In this document: one piece after another, positions 29,890-37,445 of the stretch
Layout: each line of letters opens with the position of its first letter
How positions within the stretch are numbered: position 1 is the stretch's first letter
Source: Pseudomonas monteilii NBRC 103158 = DSM 14164
GTDB taxonomy: Bacteria > Pseudomonadota > Gammaproteobacteria > Pseudomonadales > Pseudomonadaceae
Direction: 5' to 3'
Length of the DNA stretch: 64,000 bases
NCBI RefSeq assembly: GCF_000730605.1
Contig: NZ_BBIS01000043.1
Span: 1 to 64,000, forward strand
Translations under genes and position numbers: made by a program
The notes under the pieces: model-generated
Database searches by the model: none
What the model was told of the DNA's origin: nothing
The model's input: the letters and a program-made list of their open reading frames with translations, nothing else

Positions 29890-30039
29890 ATGCCCCATTG
29901 GCTGAGGCGCATGATTTGCGGGCTGTACAGGCACAAACCGGTCGAGGTCGAACGCCTGTTCATTGGCGATATCGTCATTTCGCGGCAGGTCTGTCGCCGT
30001 TGTGGCTGCCCGCTTCGCGACCTGGCCGAATATCAGTGA
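29890..30039 (+). CDS. Small Cys-pair protein of unknown function
   Basis: 49 residues starting one base after the glycosyltransferase stop, so probably co-translated. It has CGLYRHKP near the N-terminus and a CRRCGCP knuckle near the C-terminus. This resembles the short C-x-GHKP...CRCG proteins (DUF1660-like) common in phages. A single Cys-pair may bind zinc. I do not recognise a function. The ORF is short, but start position, coupling and Cys pattern support it. Confidence 0.5.
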   Translation: MPHWLRRMICGLYRHKPVEVERLFIGDIVISRQVCRRCGCPLRDLAEYQ

Positions 30040-30085
30040 AAGCCACTAACTGATAGGGTAGAGGGCAGCCTTCAAGGAGCCCTGT

Positions 30086-30568
30086 ATGGACCTGATCACC
30101 ACGCTTGCCACGCGTCTGGGTAAGCATCTGCGCCGCCTCAGCGCGCAGGTGACCACCGCCGAATCCTGCACCGGCGGCGGCATTGCCGAAGCCATCACCC
30201 GTGTACCCGGTAGCTCGGCCTGGTTCGAGGCCGGTTATGTCACTTATTCCAATGCCCAGAAAACTCGCCAGCTGGGGGTGCCAGAGGTGCTGTTCGGCCA
30301 GGTGGGCGCGGTTAGCCAGGAAGTGGTCGAAGCCATGGTCAGAGGTGCCCAGGCCGCCAGTGGCGCGCGCTTTGCCGTGGCGGTAAGCGGAGTGGCCGGG
30401 CCGGACGGTGGCTCGCCCGCCAAGCCGGTGGGAACCGTGTGGCTGGCCTGGGGCGATGGCAGCCGTGTCTTCAGCGAGCGCCGGCAGTTCGACGGTGACC
30501 GCGAGGCGGTGCGCCGACAGACGGTGATCGCCGCGTTAGACGGCTTGTTACAGCTTGGTGCCGAGTAA
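30086..30568 (+). CDS. pncC: PncC, nicotinamide-nucleotide amidase (CinA C-terminal family)
   Basis: 160 residues, only the CinA C-terminal domain without the N-terminal part. It hydrolyses NMN to NaMN and ammonia in NAD recycling. The family motif AESCTGGGIAEAITRVPGSSAWFEAGYVTYSN includes the catalytic serine region, and SGVAGPDGGSPAKPVGTVW is the second conserved stretch. It precedes recA by 103 bases, the common cinA-recA arrangement; the SOS box and recA promoter lie between them. Confidence 0.94.
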   Translation: MDLITTLATRLGKHLRRLSAQVTTAESCTGGGIAEAITRVPGSSAWFEAGYVTYSNAQKTRQLGVPEVLFGQVGAVSQEVVEAMVRGAQAASGARFAVAVSGVAGPDGGSPAKPVGTVWLAWGDGSRVFSERRQFDGDREAVRRQTVIAALDGLLQLGAE

Positions 30569-30583
30569 ATCGACGACAGGGGT

Positions 30584-30611
30584 TTGCGTGAGCGCCGGCC
30601 TGTGGAATAAT
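30584..30611 (+). promoter_or_regulatory. Possible recA promoter
   Basis: TTGCGT (30584-30589) and AATAAT (30606-30611) are spaced 16 bases apart. The LexA-type box starts 2 bases after the -10, so a bound repressor would block this promoter. Confidence 0.5.
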
Positions 30612-30612
30612 A

Positions 30613-30628
30613 CTGGCTACTTATACAG
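30613..30628. promoter_or_regulatory. LexA (SOS) box upstream of recA
   Basis: CTGGCTACTTATACAG fits the LexA consensus CTG-N10-CAG with an AT-rich centre. It lies 44 bases before the recA ATG. This is the expected SOS control of recA. Confidence 0.85.
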
Positions 30629-30671
30629 GTATTCCGGCCGTCAGGGCCACGTCGAACACGTGAGGATTTCA

Positions 30672-31739
30672 ATGGACGACAACAAGAAGCGCGCCTTGGC
30701 TGCGGCCCTGGGTCAGATCGAACGCCAATTCGGTAAAGGCGCAGTCATGCGCATGGGCGACCACGAGCGCCAGGCGATCCCGGCCATTTCCACCGGTTCG
30801 CTGGGCCTGGACATCGCACTGGGCATTGGCGGCCTGCCAAAAGGCCGTATCGTCGAGATCTACGGCCCGGAATCGTCGGGTAAAACCACGCTGACCCTGT
30901 CGGTCATCGCCGAAGCCCAGAAAAACGGCGCCACCTGCGCCTTCGTCGACGCCGAGCACGCCCTCGACCCTGAATACGCGGGCAAGCTGGGCGTCAACGT
31001 CGACGACCTGCTGGTTTCGCAGCCGGACACCGGCGAACAGGCCCTGGAAATCACCGACATGTTGGTGCGTTCCAACGCTGTTGACGTGATCATCGTTGAC
31101 TCCGTGGCCGCCCTGGTGCCGAAGGCCGAGATCGAAGGCGAAATGGGTGACATGCACGTGGGCCTGCAGGCTCGCCTGATGTCCCAGGCGCTGCGCAAAA
31201 TCACCGGTAACATCAAGAACGCCAACTGCCTGGTAATCTTCATCAACCAGATCCGTATGAAGATCGGCGTAATGTTCGGCAGCCCGGAAACCACCACCGG
31301 TGGTAACGCCCTGAAATTCTACGCCTCGGTGCGCCTGGACATCCGTCGTACGGGTGCGGTCAAGGAAGGCGACGAGGTGGTTGGCAGCGAAACCCGCGTC
31401 AAGATCGTCAAGAACAAGGTTTCGCCACCGTTCCGTCAGGCCGAGTTCCAGATCCTCTACGGCAAGGGTATCTACCGCAACGGCGAAATCATCGACCTGG
31501 GTGTTTCCCAAGGTCTGGTCGAGAAGTCCGGTGCCTGGTATGCCTACCAAGGCAACAAGATTGGTCAAGGTAAAGCCAACGCCGCCAAGTACCTGGCTGA
31601 GAACCCGGCGATTGGTGCCGAGATCGAGAAGCAGATTCGCGACAAGTTGCTGACTTCTGGCGCTGTCGCTGCTGCTGGCAAAGCTGCGGCTGTCGAAGCA
31701 GATGCCGATGACATGGCCGACGCTGACGCCGGTTATTGA
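30672..31739 (+). CDS. recA: RecA recombinase
   Basis: 355 residues from ATG 30672 (MDDNKKRALAAALGQIERQFG). RecA carries out homologous strand exchange and triggers LexA autocleavage. The Walker A GPESSGKTTL, the VDAEHALDP segment and the DNA-binding loop residues in MGDMHVGLQARLMSQALRK are present. The C-terminus is acidic (ADADDMADADAGY), as in other RecA proteins. recX follows 21 bases after the stop. Confidence 0.98.
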   Translation: MDDNKKRALAAALGQIERQFGKGAVMRMGDHERQAIPAISTGSLGLDIALGIGGLPKGRIVEIYGPESSGKTTLTLSVIAEAQKNGATCAFVDAEHALDPEYAGKLGVNVDDLLVSQPDTGEQALEITDMLVRSNAVDVIIVDSVAALVPKAEIEGEMGDMHVGLQARLMSQALRKITGNIKNANCLVIFINQIRMKIGVMFGSPETTTGGNALKFYASVRLDIRRTGAVKEGDEVVGSETRVKIVKNKVSPPFRQAEFQILYGKGIYRNGEIIDLGVSQGLVEKSGAWYAYQGNKIGQGKANAAKYLAENPAIGAEIEKQIRDKLLTSGAVAAAGKAAAVEADADDMADADAGY

Positions 31740-31760
31740 TTGCGCGGTAGATAGCTGAAC

Positions 31761-32231
31761 ATGTCCGCCGTACTCGACACCCCCGTCGCCATTCGGCGGA
31801 CAGCCATGGACCTGCTCGCGCGACGTGAGCACGGTCGCGTCGAGCTGACGCGCAAGCTGCGTCAGCGCGGCGCTTCGGATGAGCTGATCGAGCCTGAGCT
31901 TGATCGGCTCGCCGAAGAAGGGCTGCTGAGTGAAGCCCGCTACCTTGAAAGCTTTATCCGCTACCGTTCCGGTTCTGGCTATGGCCCTGCGCGTATTCGC
32001 GAAGAGCTTGGGCAGCGTGGTTTGGCGCGTGCTGATATCGAGCAGGCGCTACGCGAGAGCGAGGTGGACTGGGCAGAGCGCATGCGTGATGTGTGGCAGC
32101 GCAAGTTCGCCGGGCAGCGCCCGCAAGACCCGCGCAGCCGTGCCCAGCAGACCCGGTTTCTCGCTTACCGGGGCTTCCCCATGGATTTGATCGGTCGCCT
32201 GCTCAGTGGGCGGGATCTGGATGATTACTGA
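31761..32231 (+). CDS. recX: RecX, regulator of RecA
   Basis: 156 residues. RecX binds RecA filaments and limits their activity. The repeated three-helix pattern of the family is visible (LARREHGRVELTRKLRQRGA, then RYRSGSGYGPARIREELGQRGL, then the C-terminal FLAYRGFPMDLIGRLL). It lies directly after recA, as usual. A GGGGCCGC-type hairpin follows. Confidence 0.93.
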   Translation: MSAVLDTPVAIRRTAMDLLARREHGRVELTRKLRQRGASDELIEPELDRLAEEGLLSEARYLESFIRYRSGSGYGPARIREELGQRGLARADIEQALRESEVDWAERMRDVWQRKFAGQRPQDPRSRAQQTRFLAYRGFPMDLIGRLLSGRDLDDY

Positions 32232-32247
32232 TCATTGCTGAAATGCC

Positions 32248-32266
32248 GGGGCCGCTCTGCGGCCCC
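32248..32266. terminator. Hairpin between recX and the LOG gene
   Basis: GGGGCCGC-TCT-GCGGCCCC, perfect 8-base-pair stem, 16 bases after the recX stop and 14 bases from the 3' end of the convergent LOG gene. It has no T-run. It belongs to the repeated small palindrome family of this window. Confidence 0.55.
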
Positions 32267-32280
32267 AAAGCAGACGACAC

Positions 32281-33402
32281 TTATGAACTGACCCTCAACG
32301 CCTCCCTAGCCCGTTGCGTGGTATGCATCGGCTGCGGCTTGGCCCAGTTTTCCGGCAGGTTGATGAAGTCTACCAGCTCGCGCAACCGGCCCTGATCCCG
32401 GCCATTGAAGGCGAACGACAAGCGGGTCAGGTGGCTGAAATTACCCACCTCATGCTCGGCGCCACTGTCTGGCTGCTGGTGATACTTGCCACTCAGGCGC
32501 AAGTCGGCATAACCCTCCTGGATGTCATACAGCGCTGCTTCGCTGAGCGGGTGGTGCATGCGGATTACGAACTGGCTCTTCAGCCAGCGGCTGGAATGGT
32601 AGTTGCTGTAGAACTGGTTGATTTCCTCCACCGCCTCGTCGGCACTGTGTACCAGGCGTACCAGCTTCAGATCGCTGGGCAGGATGTAGCGGTTTTCTTC
32701 CAGCTGGCTGCTGATGAAGTTCAGGCAGTCTCGCCAGAAGCTACCGCCAGGCGAGTCCAGCAGCACCACCGGTACCAATGGGCTTTTGCCGGTCTGGATC
32801 AGGGTCAGAACCTCCAGCGCTTCATCCAGGGTGCCGAAACCGCCAGGGCACAGCACCAGGGCATCAGCCTCTTTGACAAAAAACAGCTTGCGGATGAAGA
32901 AAAAGTGGAACGGTAACAGCTTGTCGGTACCGCCTACCGTGGGGTTGGCATGTTGTTCGAAGGGCAGGGTGATGTTGAAACCCAGGCTGTGCTCGCTGCC
33001 AGCGCCTTCGTGGGCTGCCGCCATGATGCCGCCACCCGCTCCGGTAATGACCATCAGATCGGAGCGTGCCAGGGAGGCGCCCAGCTCGCGGGCTAAGGCA
33101 TACATCGGGTGCTCTAGCGGGGTACGTGCCGAACCGAACACGGTCACCTTGCGCCGACCTTTGTAGCGCTGCAGGGTGCGGAACGACTGGTCCAGTTCGC
33201 GCAGGGCTTGCAAGGTGATCTTGGCGCTCCAGCGGTCGCTGTCGTCATGGGCCATGCGCAGGATGGTCAGCATCATGTCGCGGTACAGCGGCAAGTTGGG
33301 GCTGTCGGGTGCTACCAGTTGCAGTTGTGCGTCGATGTTGCTCAGGTCGATGTTGTTGTCGCGGAAGTGGCTGAACAGCAGTTCATTCGATTGGTAAGGC
33401 AT
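32281..33402 (-). CDS. LOG-family (TIGR00730-like) Rossmann-fold protein
   Basis: 373 residues, longer than the roughly 200-residue LOG enzymes. The family nucleotide-binding motifs are present as VITGAGGGIMAAAHEGA and CPGGFGTLDEALEVLTLIQTG, matching the PGGxGTxxE signature of phosphoribohydrolases. Flanking N- and C-terminal regions are extra. Some long members act as nucleotide 5'-monophosphate nucleosidases (PpnN type); this one may, but the substrate is not readable. The start has a GAAGGAG Shine-Dalgarno. Confidence 0.85.
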   Translation of the reverse strand: MPYQSNELLFSHFRDNNIDLSNIDAQLQLVAPDSPNLPLYRDMMLTILRMAHDDSDRWSAKITLQALRELDQSFRTLQRYKGRRKVTVFGSARTPLEHPMYALARELGASLARSDLMVITGAGGGIMAAAHEGAGSEHSLGFNITLPFEQHANPTVGGTDKLLPFHFFFIRKLFFVKEADALVLCPGGFGTLDEALEVLTLIQTGKSPLVPVVLLDSPGGSFWRDCLNFISSQLEENRYILPSDLKLVRLVHSADEAVEEINQFYSNYHSSRWLKSQFVIRMHHPLSEAALYDIQEGYADLRLSGKYHQQPDSGAEHEVGNFSHLTRLSFAFNGRDQGRLRELVDFINLPENWAKPQPMHTTQRAREALRVSS

Positions 33403-33562
33403 GCAACGTCTCCTTCTGCACCAATGCCTATGACCTCAATCTAGACCGTCGCGCCCGATCGTGCCGGGTTGTTTGGCAGCGCCGCCTGTCGGCATGCACC
33501 CAATGGCGGCACGGGTTTGGTTAACTGGTAAAGCGAAACGTGTCGATGCAGGAGGTGGCGGT

Positions 33563-33772
33563 ATGCATCGCTTGATCATCGAAGTGGACGGGCAGCTCTA
33601 CCGGCTGCTGGAGAGCGCGGCCCAGATGCATCACCTGAGCCTCGAGGTCGAGTGCCGCCGCAGGTTGGAGGGGCTGGAGTGCCAGTCGCGCTACCTGCAG
33701 GCGTTGTTGGCCGAAATGCGCGCCGATGCCGCTGAAGGGCGCTGGTGCGCCCGCGAGAAGGAGCAGGTGTAG
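33563..33772 (+). CDS. Small ribbon-helix-helix-like protein, unknown function
   Basis: 69 residues from ATG 33563, with a strong AGGAGGT Shine-Dalgarno 6 bases upstream; a longer frame from 33461 lacks one. The N-terminal HRLIIEVD strand, helix GQLYRLLESAAQMHH and helix SLEVECRRRLEGL resemble the Arc/FitA ribbon-helix-helix DNA-binding fold. No toxin partner is next to it: neighbours are the LOG gene and the QSregVF-like gene on the other strand. It could be a stand-alone regulator. The fold assignment is by eye and uncertain. Confidence 0.6.
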   Translation: MHRLIIEVDGQLYRLLESAAQMHHLSLEVECRRRLEGLECQSRYLQALLAEMRADAAEGRWCAREKEQV

Positions 33773-33787
33773 CGTGATACGCGCCTG

Positions 33788-34207
33788 TTACTTCTTCTTG
33801 TTGCCGGCCACGCAGCTGGCACTGTCGAAGGCCTGATCCATGATGGGCTGGTTGGTCTTGTAGACAGTGAAACGGTAGACCATGACCGCACCCTTGGACA
33901 TCAGGTTACGGAACCCGCTATTGCGGCAAACGCTGTCGCCCAGCTGGCTGCGTACCTGCTCGGGGTTGGCCTGCATGCGCTCGGCGTGGCTCTGGCGTAC
34001 GCTCAGGTGGTTGACCAGCGCCTTGCCCTCTACGGTGTAACCCTGGTCGAGGATGTCCTCGTTGATGGCGCGCGGGGTACCGACGCTGCTTTCTTTGGCA
34101 ACCTTCTGCAGCATCTTGTTAAGGTCGTAGTCCTGCTTGGATGCCGCCTGTGCTGCCAAAGGCAGGGCGAGCAACAGGCTCAGGGCGGGGGCGATAAGGC
34201 GCAGCAT
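33788..34207 (-). CDS. Secreted/periplasmic protein of the QSregVF (PA3611-like) family
   Basis: 139 residues from ATG 34207, which follows a GGAGAG Shine-Dalgarno. A signal peptide is clear (MLRLIAPALSLLLALPLAAQA, cut after AQA). The mature part has two cysteines (SVCRNSG and SASCVAG) that could form a disulphide. I relate it to the putative quorum-sensing-regulated virulence factor family represented by P. aeruginosa PA3611, partly from its position near recA/recX and erdR. The biochemical role is unknown, and the family name says nothing certain about virulence in this organism. Confidence 0.65.
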   Translation of the reverse strand: MLRLIAPALSLLLALPLAAQAASKQDYDLNKMLQKVAKESSVGTPRAINEDILDQGYTVEGKALVNHLSVRQSHAERMQANPEQVRSQLGDSVCRNSGFRNLMSKGAVMVYRFTVYKTNQPIMDQAFDSASCVAGNKKK

Positions 34208-34424
34208 GAATCTCTCCTGGTTCGATGACTGGCGCTTTGACATGCGCGGGTCGACGGTGTTCCGTGAAATCGCGCAAGGCAAGATCCGGGCACGGTAAAG
34301 GCCCGATTATAAAGACCGCCTTGCAGCCTGCACAGCAATTGCCCCCTGTTCTGGTAAACTGGCGCCCTTGTGTTCTCCGAGTCATCCTTGTGCCCATTTC
34401 CAAATCGACCAGAGGCCTGCCGGC

Positions 34425-35135
34425 ATGAGCCATGCGGTAGCGCGCCTGCGCGCCGAACGCCTGGCCCGCAGCAACAAGCCATTCATCGCCCGTGGTTCGC
34501 GTGCAGAGCGTTGCCCGGATTGCCGGGTGATTGCCACCCACTGCCTGTGTGCCTGGAAACCCCGTGTACAGGCTGACTCCGGCGTGTGCCTGCTGATGCA
34601 CGACACCGAGCCGTTGAAGCCTACCAACACCGGCTGGCTGATTGCCGACCTGATCGAAGACACCTCCGCTTTTGGCTGGCTGCGCACCTCGGTCGACGAG
34701 CGTTTACTGGCCTTGCTCGACGACCCGCGCTGGCAGCCCTATATCGTCTTTCCGGGCGAGTTCGTGGCTGAGCAGCGGGTGGTCAGCGAGGTGGTGCGCG
34801 AGCCGGGCAAGCGCCCGTTGTTCATCCTGCTGGATGCCACCTGGACCGAGGCGCGCAAGATGTTCCGCAAAAGCCCGTACCTGGACCGCTTCCCGGTGTT
34901 GAGCCTGCAGGCCGAGCAGATGTCGCGTTACCGCCTGCGGCGTTCCAAGCGTGACGATCACTTCTGCACGGCAGAAGTGGCCGCCATGTGCCTGGACCTG
35001 GCCGGTGACAGCCAGGCCTCGCAGGCATTGGATGCCTACCTGGATGTGTTCAGCCTGCATTACCTGAGCGGCAAGCGGCGCCTGCCGCTGGACGAGCAGG
35101 ACGACACCCATCAGCGTTTGCATACCTTCCTATAG
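34425..35135 (+). CDS. DTW-domain tRNA-uridine aminocarboxypropyltransferase
   Basis: 236 residues from ATG 34425 (MSHAVARLRAERLARSN). DTW proteins (TapT/TuaA type) transfer the aminocarboxypropyl group of SAM to uridine, making acp3U in tRNA. The cysteine motif CPDC...THCLC at the N-terminus, HDTEPLKPTNTG, and the signature LDATWTEARKMFRKSP (D-x-T-W) are present. A TAAACT hexamer upstream may be a -10. The specific tRNA position is inferred from the family. Confidence 0.85.
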   Translation: MSHAVARLRAERLARSNKPFIARGSRAERCPDCRVIATHCLCAWKPRVQADSGVCLLMHDTEPLKPTNTGWLIADLIEDTSAFGWLRTSVDERLLALLDDPRWQPYIVFPGEFVAEQRVVSEVVREPGKRPLFILLDATWTEARKMFRKSPYLDRFPVLSLQAEQMSRYRLRRSKRDDHFCTAEVAAMCLDLAGDSQASQALDAYLDVFSLHYLSGKRRLPLDEQDDTHQRLHTFL

Positions 35136-35314
35136 TCCAAGGGGCACAACCCCTGCTTTGGTTCATAATGACGGAGCTGGCAGCCAGGGTTGGCGAGACG
35201 GCAGGGCGATCGGCTTGACCACCCTTGACCGTGCTCGGCATCCTTGGCGCCGATTCCCCGCCGGACGCTTCCCTTACCCTCGAGCGCCTGGCACAGAACA
35301 GGATCCTTAGATCG

Positions 35315-35965
35315 ATGGCCACTTACGAAATCCTGATTGCCGATGACCACCCACTGTTCCGTGGCGCCCTGCGCCAGGCCGTTACCCTCGGCCTGGGCCC
35401 GGATGTACGCCTGGTCGAAGTCGCGAGCATTGCCGAACTGGAAACCCGTCTGAGCGAAAAAGCCGACTGGGACCTGGTGCTGCTGGACTTGAACATGCCG
35501 GGTGCTTACGGTTTTTCCGGGCTGGTGCTGTTGCGCGGGCAATACCCGCAGATTCCCGTGGTGATGGTATCGGCGCAGGAAGAGGCTGCCGTGGTGGTCA
35601 AGTCCCGCGAGTTTGGCGCCAGTGGCTTCATTCCCAAGTCCAGCACCCTGGAAGTCATCCAGGATGCCGTGCGCAAGGTGCTCGATGGCGAGGTCTGGTG
35701 GCCGCCGCAGGCGTTCGAAAAGGTGGATGTGTCGGCTGAGGCCAAAGCCGCCAGCGAAGGCCTGGCCAGCCTTACGCCGCAGCAATTCCGCGTACTGACC
35801 ATGGTCTGTGAAGGCTTGTTGAACAAGCAGATCGCCTATGAGCTGAACGTGTCGGAAGCAACCATCAAGGCCCACGTGACCGCGATCTTCCGCAAGCTGG
35901 GCGTGCGCACCCGCACCCAGGCTGCGCTGCTGCTGCAACAACTTGAATCGGTTGCCAGCAACTGA
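35315..35965 (+). CDS. erdR: Response regulator ErdR (LuxR/NarL type)
   Basis: 216 residues from ATG 35315 (MATYEILIADDHPLFRG). The N-terminal receiver has the acidic pair Asp10-Asp11 and the phosphorylation site Asp58 in LLDLNMPG. The C-terminal LuxR helix-turn-helix is LTPQQFRVLTMVCEGLLNKQIAYELNVSEATIKAHV. Length and the dgkA neighbour match ErdR, which controls ethanol/acetate-related genes such as acsA in pseudomonads. No cognate kinase gene is adjacent. The symbol rests on synteny plus domain layout. Confidence 0.82.
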   Translation: MATYEILIADDHPLFRGALRQAVTLGLGPDVRLVEVASIAELETRLSEKADWDLVLLDLNMPGAYGFSGLVLLRGQYPQIPVVMVSAQEEAAVVVKSREFGASGFIPKSSTLEVIQDAVRKVLDGEVWWPPQAFEKVDVSAEAKAASEGLASLTPQQFRVLTMVCEGLLNKQIAYELNVSEATIKAHVTAIFRKLGVRTRTQAALLLQQLESVASN

Positions 35966-36038
35966 CTGCGCGTGGCTTCACGCTTTTTTGACCCGTGCCG
36001 GTCTAGTCTGCTGGCCTTTCTGTTGTGAAGTGACTCAC

Positions 36039-36404
36039 ATGACATCGCCATTCAAGGGCCAGACCGGCCTCAAACGCATCTTCAACGCCGCCGGCTACTC
36101 GCTGGACGGCCTGCGCGCCGCCTTCAAAGGGGAGGCCGCGTTCCGCCAACTGGTACTGCTCAACGTGCTGCTGATCCCGATCGCCTTCTGGTTGCCGGTC
36201 AGCCGTGCGGAACGGGCGATCATGATCGCGGTGTGCTTGTTGGGCTTGATCGTCGAGCTGTTCAACTCGGCAGTGGAAGCGGCCATCGACCGCATCTCGC
36301 TGGAGCGTCACCCCCTGTCGAAAAACGCCAAGGACATGGGCAGCGCCGCACAGCTGGTGGCGCTGACCATGGTCGCGCTGGTGTGGGGCGTTATCCTGCT
36401 TTAA
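36039..36404 (+). CDS. dgkA: Diacylglycerol kinase
   Basis: 121 residues, three transmembrane helices. DgkA phosphorylates diacylglycerol at the inner membrane, recycling lipid from membrane-derived oligosaccharide synthesis. The family motif VELFNSAVEAAIDRIS with the catalytic glutamate and the N-terminal FNAAGYSLDGLRAAFKGEAAFRQ are clear. It overlaps the 3' end of the convergent finR by 4 bases. Confidence 0.95.
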   Translation: MTSPFKGQTGLKRIFNAAGYSLDGLRAAFKGEAAFRQLVLLNVLLIPIAFWLPVSRAERAIMIAVCLLGLIVELFNSAVEAAIDRISLERHPLSKNAKDMGSAAQLVALTMVALVWGVILL

Positions 36405-37327
36405 GCGATTGGCGGCAGCACGATCTCATCACTGCGGGTAAAGCCCGCAGTGAAGCTGCGGCAAAGTTCCAGAAACTCACGCATGGCCGAGGTCTGGTAC
36501 TTTTGTTTGTGCCAGATGAAGTAGAACTGGCGCATCAGGTCCAGCTCGGGGGTTTCTACCGCTACCAGGCTGCCTCGGCGGAAGGCATCCCGCAGCGCCA
36601 GGCGTGAAATGCAACCAATGCCCAGGCCCGACTCGACGGCGCGCTTGATGGCTTCGGTGTGTTCCAGCTCCAGGCGTATATTGAGGTTGGCGCGGTGATG
36701 GCGCATGGCCTGGTCGAAGGTCAGGCGCGTGCCTGAGCCTTGCTCGCGCAGTATCCACGCTTCTTGCGACAAGCTTTCGATATCGGCGCGGCCCAGCGTG
36801 GCCAGCGGATGCTGCGGCGCGCAGAACACCACCAGTTCGTCCTCTACCCAGGGCTGCACTTCCAGGTCCGGGTGGTTGCAGTCACCTTCGATTAGACCCA
36901 GATCAATTTCGTAGTGCGCCACCTGCTGCACGATATGCGCAGTGTTCTGTACATGCAGCTTCACCTGGCTTTCCGGGTGGGTCTGCATGAAGCTGCCGAT
37001 CAGCAGGGTGGCCAGGTAGTTGCCGATGGTCAGCGTGGCGCCAACCGCCAGCGAACCGAAACCGGACTTGCCATTGAGCAGGTCTTCGATTTCCTTGGCC
37101 TGGTCGAGCAGGGCCACCGCCTGCGGTAGCAGCTGATGGCCCAAGGCGTTGAGGGCCAGTCGCTTGCCGGCACGGTCGAACAACTGGCAGCTCGATTGCC
37201 GCTCCAGTTCGGTAATTGAAGTGCTGGCGGCCGACTGCGACAACGCCAGCAGGCTAGCGGCCCGAGAGACGCTTTGATGCTGGGCGACGGCGACGAAGAC
37301 CTGCAGTTGACGAAGTGTGAATCGCAT
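36401..37327 (-). CDS. finR: FinR, LysR-family regulator of fpr
   Basis: 308 residues from ATG 37327 (MRFTLRQLQVFVAVAQHQSV). The N-terminal helix-turn-helix (VSRAASLLALSQSAASTSITELERQ) and C-terminal substrate-binding domain are standard for LysR. It is divergent from fpr with a 118-base gap containing TATC/GATA palindromes. In P. putida the regulator at this locus, FinR, activates fpr in response to superoxide and iron-sulphur damage. The name follows that arrangement. An upstream frame extension crosses the shared promoter region and is discounted. Confidence 0.88.
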   Translation of the reverse strand: MRFTLRQLQVFVAVAQHQSVSRAASLLALSQSAASTSITELERQSSCQLFDRAGKRLALNALGHQLLPQAVALLDQAKEIEDLLNGKSGFGSLAVGATLTIGNYLATLLIGSFMQTHPESQVKLHVQNTAHIVQQVAHYEIDLGLIEGDCNHPDLEVQPWVEDELVVFCAPQHPLATLGRADIESLSQEAWILREQGSGTRLTFDQAMRHHRANLNIRLELEHTEAIKRAVESGLGIGCISRLALRDAFRRGSLVAVETPELDLMRQFYFIWHKQKYQTSAMREFLELCRSFTAGFTRSDEIVLPPIA

Positions 37328-37358
37328 ATCGATATAACCGATAACACATATCTTGATA
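37326..37358. promoter_or_regulatory. Candidate FinR operator region
   Basis: Two dyads lie just upstream of finR: ATATCGATAT (37326-37335, overlapping the finR start codon) and TATCTTGATA (37349-37358). The gap between finR and fpr is AT-rich compared with the surroundings. Such sites fit a LysR regulator controlling fpr and itself. Binding is inferred. Confidence 0.5.
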
Positions 37359-37445
37359 ATCCAGTTAACAGATATTGTCGCTGCCCCTAAACTATCGCGC
37401 AACTGCGCGTTTTGCGCGCCGCGTTTTTCTTCAGGAGCCCCATCG

